Shown here piece by piece: positions 7,370 to 17,186 of a DNA stretch of 64,000 nt. Source of the DNA: Lachnospiraceae bacterium (GTDB lineage Bacteria; Bacillota; Clostridia; Lachnospirales; Lachnospiraceae). A model generated the notes under the pieces. It ran no database searches. It had not been told where the DNA came from and saw nothing but the letters and a program-made list of their open reading frames with translations. How positions within the stretch are numbered: position 1 is the stretch's first letter; every line of letters starts with the position of its first letter. The stretch is from assembly GCA_024683645.1 (NCBI GenBank), contig JAIKYA010000075.1:1-64000 (forward strand), in the 5' to 3' direction. The position numbers and the translations under genes are program-made.

Positions 7370-10300
7370 TCACTTCACCAGGCTTTTGATCTCCGCCGCT
7401 CTGATAGTAAATTTGGATATTATTACCCCCGCATACTTATCGTTCTTCGGGACAAGTATCATATACGCGGTTCCTTTTCGATCATTATCCGTATAGATGA
7501 TATTGAAGTTTCGCTCTATCTCGGCTTCATCATCTATTACGATCTCTTTGCTTACCTTGATCCTGAAATCCTTACCGGGGATAAGGGTGACGTCCTCATC
7601 ACGCCCCTCATAATCCTGCTTATCAGCGCCCTTATTGTAGACGATCTTTGCCTTATTAACATCAATCCCCTTTGAAACAATATTGTAGCTTGCGCTTATC
7701 TCGATCTTCTCGTAATTCTTTTCTTTCGAGCTCACAGATAGCTCCAGTCCCGCAACAGGACCTTCTATCTTATCCTTATAAGGGTAAACCATACGGTATT
7801 CTTTCACATCCACCAGCGAACTGCCCAAGGTCACAACTACCTTAGGCTTATATTTCCCGGGTTTTATATAAGCGATATCACCGGCATAGACTCTTGCGTT
7901 CTGCAGGCTTTGTTTGTTTATCTTATATTCAAGCACAGGATAAGACGAACCCTTATAATTTCCCTTAAAAGTAAGCTTTATCTTTGCAGTGCCGCATTTC
8001 TTATACTTACTGTAGCTGTATTTTATATCTTTCCCTTCCTTAAGGACTTCGCCGGTGGCCTTGCATTTAATGCTTATATCTTCCGGCTTAGCCCCGCCTC
8101 TCTGATAAGTCACCTCTCTTTTATAGCTGATATCAAAAGCATCTGTTCCTTTAACCTTACAGGGTTTTATTCTGAAACTCTTTTTCACCACGCCATGATA
8201 TTCACCTGTACCGCAGATTATCATTTTAACAGTACCTGCATTGATATTTGAAGAATAACTTACGGTATAAGAAGCATTTCTTCCGTTCTTATCACTGACT
8301 ATCAGCTCACTGCCGTTTTTGAGCTTTTTCTCCTTCCCGTCATAAACCAGTTCCGGAAGATCCAGCTTAACTTTTATCGTATTTGTTTTATAATCCCCGG
8401 CACTCTGTACTATCAGATTTCCGCTTATCTCACCGCAGTAATTTCCTATGCCCCTGAAGGATACGCTGCCTTCTTTAGCTTCACAGCTGTAATCATTGTT
8501 TTTCTTAAGCTTTCTGCCTTTATATACCAGTGTCGGATCTGCCTTGGCCTCATAGCCTTCTTTTACACAGAGATTTCCCACAGTCACATATTTCAGATCT
8601 GCGCGGTCGATGACAAAATCCAGCCTGTAGGATCCTATCATATTCCCTTTGCCCTTTATCACCGCGTAAGCCGTTCTTCCGCTCATTTCGAAAGCCTTTA
8701 GATTATTAACGTACTTCAGACTGTAATCAACGCCCTCCGTCAGAAGTTTACGGTTATCATATACCCTGACCTCCGGAGTAAGCTTCTCTCCGCTGTATAC
8801 CGCGTGCCACAGACCGTTAGCATCTTTATACATGCAGTCGGCATAGAAGCTTGCATAGAAGCCGTTTACACTTACGCTGTCTTTATCCTCAGGCTTGTCT
8901 GCCTCATTTCCGCTGGGAGTTGAAGGCTCGATATCAGGCGTAACGGGATCATTATCCGAATCAGGTACGACTTCCTTCAGTTTCCACTGTGCATAGAGTG
9001 TCACATCCCTTGTGATAGCCTGGGCTATGTCATATTCCTCCCCGCCTTCTTTAGCCGTAAACCAGCCAACAAAATCATAGCCGGCTCTAAGCGGGGTGTA
9101 TTTTGAAGGATCCTTCAGACGGCTCAAAGCATTGTAGGTAATGGCCTTTCCTTTAGTGGAACCGTCGGCAAACTCTCCGCCGTTAGGAAATAGTGTAAGT
9201 TTATATCGTTTTAATTTCCAGCCTGCATAGATATCACTGCCTTTTCCGGTATCAAACAGTTCCTCCTCTTCTATCAGTTGATTGGCACTACAGCTTTCAT
9301 TTTTATACCAGCCGGTGAAATCATAGTGTTCAAGTACAGGTATCTCAAAAGCCTCATAATAAGGCTGACCTTCATACATCTGCTCAGTCCTTGATACACT
9401 GCTATCAGCAAACGTCCCCTTTCCCGAATGGGCCGTTACCGGATATTTATCAAGTTCCCTCCATTTAGCGCAGAACACACAGCTGTTATCGCTGACTGTG
9501 ACATGAGAAAGATCTTCGAGATATACGCGGTTTTCACTCAGGGCATACCAGCCCTCAAATGCATAGCCTTTTCTTACCGGCGTCTCTGCCAGCAGCTTGG
9601 CTTTTGCGTCCTCATTCTGATATACGCTTATCAGCTTCTTTCCGCCTTCCGCATAATTCATCGATAAGGTCACGTTACAGGTGGTTCTCGCAGAAGAAAG
9701 ATCATAGGCCGAAGTATTATACACAAGTACGTCGTCGTCATAAAGCGACATAGTCAGATAATCATAATAGTAGTTGTATTCACAATAGTAAGAATATGTC
9801 GTATATGCAGGATCACCGTTACTCTTTTTCGGTATACTCAGAGATTTATCCGTTCTGTATTCGGCACCACCCATAAAATTCCGGGCATTATCAGCACGTG
9901 AGTTCGTTATATCCACCAGATATGATTTACCGTCCTCCATCAGCACGTTGTTCCACATATGTTGTCCGGAAGAACTTGTAAGAAAACCGCTTACCAGATA
10001 GCAGTTCACATCACCTGCAAAGGAACTTAAGTCGCAGAGGAACTTAAAGGCCTTGGAAAAGCCCTCACACACAACCTTCGTGGACGGATCGCCGTCAAAT
10101 ACATGTATCATCTGCCAGGGATCACCGTAAGGAGTCCCGGATGTCAGGGCTGCGTTGTTATACTGTGAATATCCCTGTATCAGTGTCTTATATGCATTTA
10201 ACTTGGCGTAATCACTTGAAACACTCTCTGCCACGCGCACAACATCCTCAGCTGCCCTGGCAGCGGATTCCCCGGCTTTTACGGCAAGTGTTGTATTAAA

Positions 10301-11029
10301 ATCATATGTTTCCTGTTTTCCGCTTACACTATAATTACTTGATACAAAAAAAGATATACGCCAACAGGGTTCATCAAAGTCACCCGGCTTGGAATAACTC
10401 AGGTATTCTACGCCATCTACGGATTTATACTTAATTTCTACATCTCTGAAGAATCCATAACCCTTTACTTTATCAAACCAGTACAGTTCATAGGGCATAT
10501 CCATCATCAGGCTGCGTACGACTTTTTTGTAATCAATAGTCAGGATATCATTCATGGCCGCTTTCGCTTCAGCCGTAACACTTCCGCTTTCATACAGACT
10601 GCTGACTCCCAGCATTTCAGCCGTGTATTCTATCCTCAGGCTGTCAGGCAGCGGTATATAAAAACGGGTATAAGATATTTTGCCGGCAACAACACGTTTG
10701 CATTTTTCTTTCAGGAAGTCATAACAGAGCTTATCATTACCCGCCAATAAGGCACCGCGTTCCACATATACGCCGCTTTCATCTTCCTGTATTTCTTCAT
10801 CGCTGTCATTTACTATAGCTTCGGCTTCCTTAAGCATATAGCCTTCAAAGAGATCTTCGTTACTGAACTCGTCTTCCGGAAAACTGTCCCATTCTTCTGC
10901 CGTATCAGCTTCAAATATCTCTTCTTCGCAATTATCCGTGTACGCAAAAACTGACGTGCATGGCGACGTCACAAACATCACCACACACATCAGCATTGAT
11001 AATAATCTTTTAAAGCGGTTATTTATCAT
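7370..11029 (-). CDS. secreted transglutaminase-like protein with three InlB-type repeats
   Basis: This 1219-aa extracellular protein has a signal peptide (residues 1-30, ending TSVFAY) and an acidic linker (31-90). The transglutaminase-like fold includes Cys321 in KVVCEGFSKAF, His357 in GQHMWNNV and Asp373 in YLVDITNS, a complete Cys-His-Asp triad. Three Listeria/Bacteroides (InlB B-type) repeats follow at about 452-523, 528-604 and 608-683, each ending in a W..W pattern such as FEGWYA...FCAKW. The last 500 residues are several Ig-like units with a motif like EGVDYSLKYVNN...GKGNMIGSY, also found in the protein at 33358-37908. There is no visible sortase signal. Its ATG overlaps the ilvB stop (ATGA) and has no ribosome site of its own, so it appears coupled to ilvB. 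Substrate unknown. Confidence 0.88.
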   Translation of the reverse strand: MINNRFKRLLSMLMCVVMFVTSPCTSVFAYTDNCEEEIFEADTAEEWDSFPEDEFSNEDLFEGYMLKEAEAIVNDSDEEIQEDESGVYVERGALLAGNDKLCYDFLKEKCKRVVAGKISYTRFYIPLPDSLRIEYTAEMLGVSSLYESGSVTAEAKAAMNDILTIDYKKVVRSLMMDMPYELYWFDKVKGYGFFRDVEIKYKSVDGVEYLSYSKPGDFDEPCWRISFFVSSNYSVSGKQETYDFNTTLAVKAGESAARAAEDVVRVAESVSSDYAKLNAYKTLIQGYSQYNNAALTSGTPYGDPWQMIHVFDGDPSTKVVCEGFSKAFKFLCDLSSFAGDVNCYLVSGFLTSSSGQHMWNNVLMEDGKSYLVDITNSRADNARNFMGGAEYRTDKSLSIPKKSNGDPAYTTYSYYCEYNYYYDYLTMSLYDDDVLVYNTSAYDLSSARTTCNVTLSMNYAEGGKKLISVYQNEDAKAKLLAETPVRKGYAFEGWYALSENRVYLEDLSHVTVSDNSCVFCAKWRELDKYPVTAHSGKGTFADSSVSRTEQMYEGQPYYEAFEIPVLEHYDFTGWYKNESCSANQLIEEEELFDTGKGSDIYAGWKLKRYKLTLFPNGGEFADGSTKGKAITYNALSRLKDPSKYTPLRAGYDFVGWFTAKEGGEEYDIAQAITRDVTLYAQWKLKEVVPDSDNDPVTPDIEPSTPSGNEADKPEDKDSVSVNGFYASFYADCMYKDANGLWHAVYSGEKLTPEVRVYDNRKLLTEGVDYSLKYVNNLKAFEMSGRTAYAVIKGKGNMIGSYRLDFVIDRADLKYVTVGNLCVKEGYEAKADPTLVYKGRKLKKNNDYSCEAKEGSVSFRGIGNYCGEISGNLIVQSAGDYKTNTIKVKLDLPELVYDGKEKKLKNGSELIVSDKNGRNASYTVSYSSNINAGTVKMIICGTGEYHGVVKKSFRIKPCKVKGTDAFDISYKREVTYQRGGAKPEDISIKCKATGEVLKEGKDIKYSYSKYKKCGTAKIKLTFKGNYKGSSYPVLEYKINKQSLQNARVYAGDIAYIKPGKYKPKVVVTLGSSLVDVKEYRMVYPYKDKIEGPVAGLELSVSSKEKNYEKIEISASYNIVSKGIDVNKAKIVYNKGADKQDYEGRDEDVTLIPGKDFRIKVSKEIVIDDEAEIERNFNIIYTDNDRKGTAYMILVPKNDKYAGVIISKFTIRAAEIKSLVK

Positions 11030-12732
11030 TTTTTACCGTTTTTCATATCCTCGTCATCAAAGACGGCTTCCAGAGGCTGGCCGCCCGGAACCATGGGATA
11101 AACCTTGTCGTCTTCCTTTATCACACAGTCCAGAACTACCGGTCCTTTAGCTTTTAATGCTTTCTTAAGTATCGGCGCCAGTTCTTCTTTCTTGGTGATC
11201 CTGTATGCTTCGCAGCCAAGGCCCTCTGCTACCTTTACGTAATCAACCGAATCCTCCAGCACGGTCTGGGAATATCTCTGGCCGTAGAAGAGGTTCTGCC
11301 ACTGGCGTACCATACCGAGAACATGGTTGTTAATTATGATCTCTATGATGGGTACCTTATAGCGTGAAGCTGTTGCCAGCTCGTTCATGTTCATTCTAAA
11401 GCAGCCGTCACCCGCTATATTGATGACCGGCTTGTCGGGACGGCCGTACTTGGCTCCTATACAGGCACCGAGGCCGTAGCCCATGGTACCTAAGCCGCCG
11501 CTTGATAAGAAGGTACGGGGCTCAGTGTATTTATAGAACTGGGCTGCCCATATCTGATGCTGTCCCACATCGGTGGTGATGATAGCCTTCCCCTTAGTTA
11601 CTTCGTAAAGAGTTTCGATAATATAGGGGCAGGTCAGCCTTGAATGAGGATATTTTAAAGGCATCTCCTCTTTCATTTCCTTTATCTTGTCCAGCCATTC
11701 CTTGTGATGCTGTACAGGCAGCATCTTGTTGAGCTTGCCGAGCACTTCCTTTAGATCACCTACGACAGATGCCGTGGTCTTGATATTCTTATTGATCTCG
11801 GCTGCATCTATATCGATATGCAGTATCTTAGCCCTGGGAGCAAAAGTTTTGGGATTGCTTACCACACGGTCGGAAAATCTCGCTCCGAGAGCGATAAGCA
11901 GGTCGCACTTGCTGACACCTATATTGGTGGTCTTGGTACCGTGCATACCTATCATGCCCGTGTAGTTATCCGCAGTACCGTCATAAGCACCTTTACCCAT
12001 CAGGGAATCACATACGGGAGCATCTATCTTCTTGGCAAATTCTGCCACTTCTTTGGTAGCACCGCTCATGATGGCGCCGCCACCCACATAGATGAAAGGA
12101 CGTCTGCTCTCGAGTATCAGCTCTTTAGCGGTCTCAAGGTCATCCTGGGTATACTTTGTCTCCTGAGGCAGCATATAAGGCTTAGCCGGTGTATACATGC
12201 ATTTTGCCGCGGTCACATCCTTGGTGATGTCCACGAGCACGGGACCGGGACGTCCGCTCTTTGCTATCGCAAAGGCCTTCCTTATGGTATCTGCCAGTGT
12301 AGTCACGTCTTTAACCATGAAGCCGTGCTTGGTGATAGGCATCGTCACACCGGCGATATCCACTTCCTGGAAAGTATCCTTACCGAGCCAGGGCAGCACA
12401 ACGTTTGCCGTAATGGCTACTATAGGCACCGAATCCATATATGCCGTAGCTATACCGGTCACGAGATTGGTAGCGCCCGGGCCTGAAGTAGCCAGACATA
12501 CGCCGACTTTTCCCGTTGCTCTCGCATAACCGTCAGCAGCATGAGCCGCCCCCTGCTCATGACTCGTCAGCACATGATTGATCTCATTCTGATGCTTATA
12601 CAGTTCGTCATAGATGTTCAGTATGGTTCCTCCGGGATAACCGAATACCGTATCTACTCCCTGTTCCTTCAGACATTCGATCACTATCTGTGATCCGGTC
12701 ATTTCAATTGCTTCTGTCTTTTTTGCTGCCAT
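11026..12732 (-). CDS. ilvB: acetolactate synthase, large (catalytic) subunit
   Basis: This 568-aa thiamine-diphosphate enzyme makes acetolactate or acetohydroxybutyrate, the first common step of branched-chain amino-acid synthesis. The N-terminus carries FGYPGGTILNIYDEL and the catalytic-region SHEQGAAHAADGYAR; the ThDP motif runs from GDGCFRMNMNELATA to IIINN near residue 440. It is 3 nt downstream of ilvD and overlaps the secreted-protein gene by 4 nt. No ilvN (regulatory subunit) or ilvC is in the window, so the holoenzyme partner must be elsewhere. The ATG has GGGAGGAATAAGAA upstream. Confidence 0.97.
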   Translation of the reverse strand: MAAKKTEAIEMTGSQIVIECLKEQGVDTVFGYPGGTILNIYDELYKHQNEINHVLTSHEQGAAHAADGYARATGKVGVCLATSGPGATNLVTGIATAYMDSVPIVAITANVVLPWLGKDTFQEVDIAGVTMPITKHGFMVKDVTTLADTIRKAFAIAKSGRPGPVLVDITKDVTAAKCMYTPAKPYMLPQETKYTQDDLETAKELILESRRPFIYVGGGAIMSGATKEVAEFAKKIDAPVCDSLMGKGAYDGTADNYTGMIGMHGTKTTNIGVSKCDLLIALGARFSDRVVSNPKTFAPRAKILHIDIDAAEINKNIKTTASVVGDLKEVLGKLNKMLPVQHHKEWLDKIKEMKEEMPLKYPHSRLTCPYIIETLYEVTKGKAIITTDVGQHQIWAAQFYKYTEPRTFLSSGGLGTMGYGLGACIGAKYGRPDKPVINIAGDGCFRMNMNELATASRYKVPIIEIIINNHVLGMVRQWQNLFYGQRYSQTVLEDSVDYVKVAEGLGCEAYRITKKEELAPILKKALKAKGPVVLDCVIKEDDKVYPMVPGGQPLEAVFDDEDMKNGKK

Positions 12733-12735
12733 TTC

Positions 12736-14406
12736 TTATTCCTCCCCAGGCACTTTCAGTATTGCGCCTCTGTTTCCGCTGGTCACCAGTTCCCTGTATC
12801 TTGCAAGATAGCCGGTAAGTTTCTGCTCCTTCGGCCTCCACTCTGCTTTTCTCTTTGCCAGTTCTTCGTCGGATACTTTCATATCCAGCTTGTTGTTGGG
12901 GATATCGATGGAGATGATATCTCCTTCCTTAACAAGGGCAATAGGTCCGCCCACTGCTGCTTCGGGAGAAACATGTCCTATGGAAGCTCCGCGGCTTGCG
13001 CCGGAAAAACGTCCGTCAGTGATCAGAGCCACGCTGCTACCAAGTCCCATACCTGCTATAGCTGAGGTAGGATTCAGCATCTCTCTCATGCCGGGACCTC
13101 CCTTAGGTCCTTCATATCTGATTACTACAACGTCGCCGGCAACGATCTTGCCGCTCTTGATGGCATCGATCGCATCTTCTTCACAGTCAAATACCCTTGC
13201 AGGTCCCTCATGTACCATCATCTCGGGAACTACTGCGGAGCGCTTAACTACGCCGCTGTCCGGAGCCAGGTTACCCTTAAGCACTGCGATACCGCCTGTA
13301 GGGCTGTAAGGATTATCTATAGGTCTGATGACCTCGGGATCAAGGTTAACGCAGCCTTTGATATTCTCGGCAACAGTCTTGCCGCTTACTGTCATAAGGT
13401 CAGTGTAGAGCAGGTCCTTCTTGCACAGCTCGTTCATTACCGCATATACGCCGCCTGCTTCGTTCAGGTCTTCCATATAAGTAGGGCCTGCCGGAGCTAA
13501 GTGGCACAAGTTAGGTGTCTTTGCAGACAGTTCGTTTGCTATATCAAGGTTCAGGTCAACACCTGCTTCGTTAGCGATAGCGGGCAGATGCAGCATGGAG
13601 TTGGTTGAGCAGCCAAGAGCCATATCCACGGTAAGAGCATTCATGAATGCCTTCTCTGTCATGATATCCTTGGGTCTTATGTTCTTTTCCACCAGTTCCA
13701 TTATCTTCATGCCGGCATGCTTAGCCAGTCTGATCCTGTCAGAATATACCGCCGGGATGGTTCCGTTGCCCTTAAGTCCCATGCCCAGAGCCTCGGTCAG
13801 GCAGTTCATGGAGTTTGCGGTATACATACCGGAGCAGGATCCGCAGGTAGGACATACCTTTTCTTCGAATTCTTCCAGATCAGCCTCTGTGATCTTGCCT
13901 GCAGCCAGCTCACCTACCGCCTCAAACATTGAAGAAAGACTGCGCTTGCGGCCTTTTACATGACCTGCCAGCATAGGGCCGCCGGATACAAAGATCGTAG
14001 GTATGTTCACACGTGCTGCAGCCATCAGAAGACCGGGCACGTTCTTGTCGCAGTTGGGTATCATCACCAGTCCGTCAAAGCCGTGAGCCATAGCCATACA
14101 CTCGGTCGAATCGGCAATAAGATCACGGGTCACCAGTGAATACTTCATTCCGATATGTCCCATTGCGATACCGTCGCAGACAGCGATAGCCGGGAATACC
14201 ACCGGAGTACCACCTGCCATAGCCACGCCGAGCTTTACTGCTTCGGTGATCTTATCCAGGTTCATATGGCCGGGTACTATCTCATTATAGGAAGAAACGA
14301 TACCGATCATCGGCCTTTCTCTCTCTTCCTTTGTAAAACCAAGTGCATTGAACAGACTCCTGTGAGGCGCCTGCGCCGTTCCCTTCTTCACACTGTCGCT
14401 TCTCAT
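12736..14406 (-). CDS. ilvD: dihydroxy-acid dehydratase
   Basis: This 556-aa Fe-S enzyme dehydrates 2,3-dihydroxy acids to 2-keto acids for valine and isoleucine. Cluster cysteines are visible in [17 protein letters not shown] and [28 protein letters not shown]-like motif [16 protein letters not shown] and [14 protein letters not shown] near the end are typical. The start ATG overlaps the stop of the 38-aa ORF (ATGA) and also has AAAGGAG 9 nt upstream. Confidence 0.97.
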   Translation of the reverse strand: MRSDSVKKGTAQAPHRSLFNALGFTKEERERPMIGIVSSYNEIVPGHMNLDKITEAVKLGVAMAGGTPVVFPAIAVCDGIAMGHIGMKYSLVTRDLIADSTECMAMAHGFDGLVMIPNCDKNVPGLLMAAARVNIPTIFVSGGPMLAGHVKGRKRSLSSMFEAVGELAAGKITEADLEEFEEKVCPTCGSCSGMYTANSMNCLTEALGMGLKGNGTIPAVYSDRIRLAKHAGMKIMELVEKNIRPKDIMTEKAFMNALTVDMALGCSTNSMLHLPAIANEAGVDLNLDIANELSAKTPNLCHLAPAGPTYMEDLNEAGGVYAVMNELCKKDLLYTDLMTVSGKTVAENIKGCVNLDPEVIRPIDNPYSPTGGIAVLKGNLAPDSGVVKRSAVVPEMMVHEGPARVFDCEEDAIDAIKSGKIVAGDVVVIRYEGPKGGPGMREMLNPTSAIAGMGLGSSVALITDGRFSGASRGASIGHVSPEAAVGGPIALVKEGDIISIDIPNNKLDMKVSDEELAKRKAEWRPKEQKLTGYLARYRELVTSGNRGAILKVPGEE

Positions 14407-14519
14407 CTTAACCGTCTCCTTTTCTTTATATCTCGTTTGATCTCATGTATGACCGCCAAACTGAGTAATACCAGTTTCAGCAGGTCCCATTTGTTTTCTT
14501 TAAGGAAATCTTTCATCAT
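14403..14519 (-). CDS. 38-aa basic, amphipathic small protein between leuB and ilvD
   Basis: A short ORF fills what would be a 109-nt leuB-ilvD gap. It begins with ATG at 14519-14517, overlapping the leuB stop as ATGA, and ends in a TGA overlapping the ilvD ATG, again as ATGA. The product starts [20 protein letters not shown], continues [18 protein letters not shown], and so has a hydrophobic or amphipathic helix (about 12-24) and a strongly basic tail. Both overlaps fit translational coupling. No ribosome site of its own is clear, as expected for reinitiation. It could be a small membrane-associated protein, or simply a relay ORF that carries ribosomes from leuB to ilvD. Function unknown. 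Confidence 0.6.
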   Translation of the reverse strand: MMKDFLKENKWDLLKLVLLSLAVIHEIKRDIKKRRRLR

Positions 14520-15601
14520 TTGATACGTTCTGTTATCAGCTCTCCCATCCTGGTACAGCCGACCTTCTCGCAGCCCTCGCTGAAGATATCGCCGGTCCTG
14601 TATCCGTCTTTCAGCACGGTATCAACAGCCTTCTCGATGGCATCCGCTTCCTTATCAAGGTCAAAGGAGTACCTGAGCATCATTGCTGCCGAAAGTATGG
14701 TAGCTATGGGATTTGCAATATCCATGCCTGCTATATCGGGTGCTGAACCGTGGCTGGGCTCATAGAGACCGAATTTGGTATCATTGAGTGATGCGCTTGA
14801 AAGCATACCGATGGAACCGGTAACCATGCTGGCTTCATCCGAAAGTATGTCACCGAACATGTTCTCGGTAAGTATCACATCAAACTGGGAAGGATCTCTC
14901 ACAAGCTGCATTGCACAGTTATCAACCAGCATATGCTCAAGTTCCACTTCGGGATAATCCTTAGCCACTTCATTAACAACAGCTCTCCACAAACGTGATG
15001 AATCCAGCACATTGGCCTTATCGACGCTGGTCACCTTCTTGCGGCGCTTCATTGCTATCTCAAAGCCCTTGATGGCGATACGTCTGATCTCCGCCTCGGT
15101 ATAGGTCAGAGTATCAATGGCTTTCTTCATGCCGTTCTCTTCCACGGTCTTTCTCTCGCCGAAATAAAGGCCGCCGGTCAGCTCGCGCATGATCAGCATA
15201 TCAAAACCTTTTGCGGATATCTCTTCCTTCAGGGGACATGCGCCTCTGAGCTCGGGATAAAGAACAGCAGGTCTTAAGTTTGCAAACAGGTTCAGGGCCT
15301 TCCTTATCTTAAGAAGTCCTGCTTCAGGCCTCTTCTCGGGAGGCAGTTTATACCAGGGCGATGTGGATGTATTACCGCCGATGGAACCCATCAGCACCGC
15401 ATCTGCAGCCTTAGCTGTAGCGATCGCCTCATCCGTCAGGGGCTCACCGCAGGCATCTATGGAAGCTCCGCCCATAAGTATGTCGGTATACTTCATCTCA
15501 TGTCCGTATACTTCCGCCACCTTATCAAGTACCTTCTTGGCCTGAGCTACTATCTCAGGGCCTATCCCGTCTCCGGGTATGCATGTGATATTCAGTGTCA
15601 T
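14516..15601 (-). CDS. leuB: 3-isopropylmalate dehydrogenase
   Basis: This 361-aa NAD enzyme oxidatively decarboxylates 3-isopropylmalate in leucine synthesis. It opens with [20 protein letters not shown]; the substrate arginines lie in [18 protein letters not shown] and [13 protein letters not shown]; catalytic residues are in [14 protein letters not shown] and [14 protein letters not shown]; and the NAD loop is [18 protein letters not shown]. It lies 1 nt after yajC. leuA and leuCD are not in the window. Confidence 0.97.
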   Translation of the reverse strand: MTLNITCIPGDGIGPEIVAQAKKVLDKVAEVYGHEMKYTDILMGGASIDACGEPLTDEAIATAKAADAVLMGSIGGNTSTSPWYKLPPEKRPEAGLLKIRKALNLFANLRPAVLYPELRGACPLKEEISAKGFDMLIMRELTGGLYFGERKTVEENGMKKAIDTLTYTEAEIRRIAIKGFEIAMKRRKKVTSVDKANVLDSSRLWRAVVNEVAKDYPEVELEHMLVDNCAMQLVRDPSQFDVILTENMFGDILSDEASMVTGSIGMLSSASLNDTKFGLYEPSHGSAPDIAGMDIANPIATILSAAMMLRYSFDLDKEADAIEKAVDTVLKDGYRTGDIFSEGCEKVGCTRMGELITERIK

Positions 15602-15602
15602 C

Positions 15603-15932
15603 TTATTTGTCCGCCTTTTCTACCTGTGCTATGGCGCTCTTCCTCATGGGAATGCGGCAGTTCTTATTGCTTCCGAACTCGACGATAACATCTTCTTCGG
15701 TTATATCTATAAGCACACCGTAGAAGCCGCTTGTGGTCACTACCACATCACCGACTTCCATATCAGCCAGCATGGCTTCAACTCTCTTCTGTTCCTTCTT
15801 CTGGGGTTTGATCATCAGAAAATAGAAAATCGCAAGCATAAGGACTATGGAAATGATATAGGAAAATCCGAGTCCGCCTGTCATGCCGGCATTTGTGCTT
15901 GCATCTCCGGTAAGTAAAATAAATAAATCCAT
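15603..15932 (-). CDS. yajC: preprotein translocase subunit YajC
   Basis: This 109-aa single-pass membrane protein is an accessory to SecDF-YidC in protein export. A hydrophobic helix (about residues 24-42, [16 protein letters not shown]) is followed at once by the hallmark [14 protein letters not shown]. The cytoplasmic domain has [20 protein letters not shown]. It heads the leuB-ilvD-ilvB run under the promoter at 16004-16032, an unusual but plausible pairing. Ribosome site GAAGGGAAGAAACAAA. Confidence 0.94.
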   Translation of the reverse strand: MDLFILLTGDASTNAGMTGGLGFSYIISIVLMLAIFYFLMIKPQKKEQKRVEAMLADMEVGDVVVTTSGFYGVLIDITEEDVIVEFGSNKNCRIPMRKSAIAQVEKADK

Positions 15933-16003
15933 TTTGTTTCTTCCCTTCTTTTAATTTATTACGGAGCCGGAACGGTATGCCGCCCTGATTCCGTCAAACT
16001 GCT

Positions 16004-16032
16004 ATTTTATCAGAAATCCCGCAAGCATGCAA
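16004..16032 (-). promoter_or_regulatory. sigma-A promoter upstream of yajC-leuB-ilvD-ilvB
   Basis: On the minus strand TTGCAT is followed after 17 nt by TAAAAT, about 70 nt before the yajC start. No T-box or leucine-leader structure was seen in the short 5' UTR. Confidence 0.75.
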
Positions 16033-16037
16033 GGATA

Positions 16038-17168
16038 TCATTCACCGGCAAGGTCCTTAAGTTTTTGGTTTTTAAACTCCTTATAACGCCCTTCATCTAT
16101 GGCATCCCTTATCTCTTCCATCAGATGGTTGTAGAAATAAAGGTTATGAAGCACCCCGAGCCGCATTCCCAGCATCTCTTTAGCTTTCAGCAGATGCCTT
16201 ATATATGCCCTGGAATATCTTCTGCAGGCAGGACAGCCGCAGCCCTCCTCTATGGGGCGGTCATCCTTCTCATATTTGGAATTCATCAGGTTCAGCTTGC
16301 CGTGATTCGTATACATATGGGCATGTCTGCCGTTTCTGGTGGGATAAACGCAGTCAAAGAAGTCCACACCGCGGTCCACGGCCTCGAGTATATTGGCCGG
16401 AGTACCAACACCCATCAGATATACAGGCTTATTCTCAGGCAGGTAGGGCACCGTTTCGTCCAGTATGTAATACATCTGCTCATGACTCTCACCTACTGCC
16501 AGTCCGCCTATGGCATAACCCGGCAGATCAAACTCGGAGATCCGCTTTGCATGCTCTATCCTTATATCAGCATAAATAGCGCCCTGGTTGATACCGAAAA
16601 GCAGCTGTTCTTTATTCACCGTATCGGGTCTGCCGTTAAGCTCCGCCATTTCCTTAATGCAGCGTTCCAGCCATCTGGTGGTACGCTCCACACTTGGTCT
16701 TACATATTCCCTCTCAGCCAGAGCCGGCGGGCACTCATCAAAAGCCATTGCAATGGTGGAACCGAGATTTGACTGTATCTGCATGCTCTCCTCGGGCCCC
16801 ATGAATATCTTCCTGCCGTCGATATGGGAATTGAAGGTCACACCCTCTTCCTTTATCTTCCTTAATCCTGCAAGTGAGAATACCTGAAAGCCGCCCGAAT
16901 CTGTAAGTATAGGCCTGTTCCAGCTCATGAACTTATGGAGACCGCCCATTTCTTTGATCAGCTCATCACCTGTCCTAACATGCAGATGATAGGTATTGGA
17001 AAGCTCCACCTGGGTACCTATCTCTTCAAGATCCGCAGTGGATACAGCGCCCTTTATGGCTCCTACCGTACCTACATTCATAAAGACCGGAGTCTGGATC
17101 GTGCCATGCACCGTCTCCATCTCCGCCCTTTTCGCTCTACCGTCTCTTTTTAATACCGTATACTTCAT
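16038..17168 (-). CDS. tgt: tRNA-guanine transglycosylase (queuine tRNA-ribosyltransferase)
   Basis: This 376-aa enzyme swaps guanine-34 of GUN-anticodon tRNAs for the queuosine precursor preQ1. The catalytic aspartates are in LTDSGGFQVFSLA and FFDCVYPTRNGRHAHMYT, the pocket motif is GGLAVGE, and the zinc site is CGCPACRRYSRAYIRHL, with its three cysteines and later His. Length is standard. It lies 18 nt downstream of the phosphatase gene, probably in one transcript. Confidence 0.97.
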   Translation of the reverse strand: MKYTVLKRDGRAKRAEMETVHGTIQTPVFMNVGTVGAIKGAVSTADLEEIGTQVELSNTYHLHVRTGDELIKEMGGLHKFMSWNRPILTDSGGFQVFSLAGLRKIKEEGVTFNSHIDGRKIFMGPEESMQIQSNLGSTIAMAFDECPPALAEREYVRPSVERTTRWLERCIKEMAELNGRPDTVNKEQLLFGINQGAIYADIRIEHAKRISEFDLPGYAIGGLAVGESHEQMYYILDETVPYLPENKPVYLMGVGTPANILEAVDRGVDFFDCVYPTRNGRHAHMYTNHGKLNLMNSKYEKDDRPIEEGCGCPACRRYSRAYIRHLLKAKEMLGMRLGVLHNLYFYNHLMEEIRDAIDEGRYKEFKNQKLKDLAGE

Positions 17169-17186
17169 ACTATCCTTTCTCTAAGC

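Noticed and set aside
16033-16037. T-box or leucine leader upstream of the yajC-leuB-ilvD operon
   Set aside because: The 5' UTR is only about 65 nt and shows no specifier loop, leader peptide or alternative hairpins.
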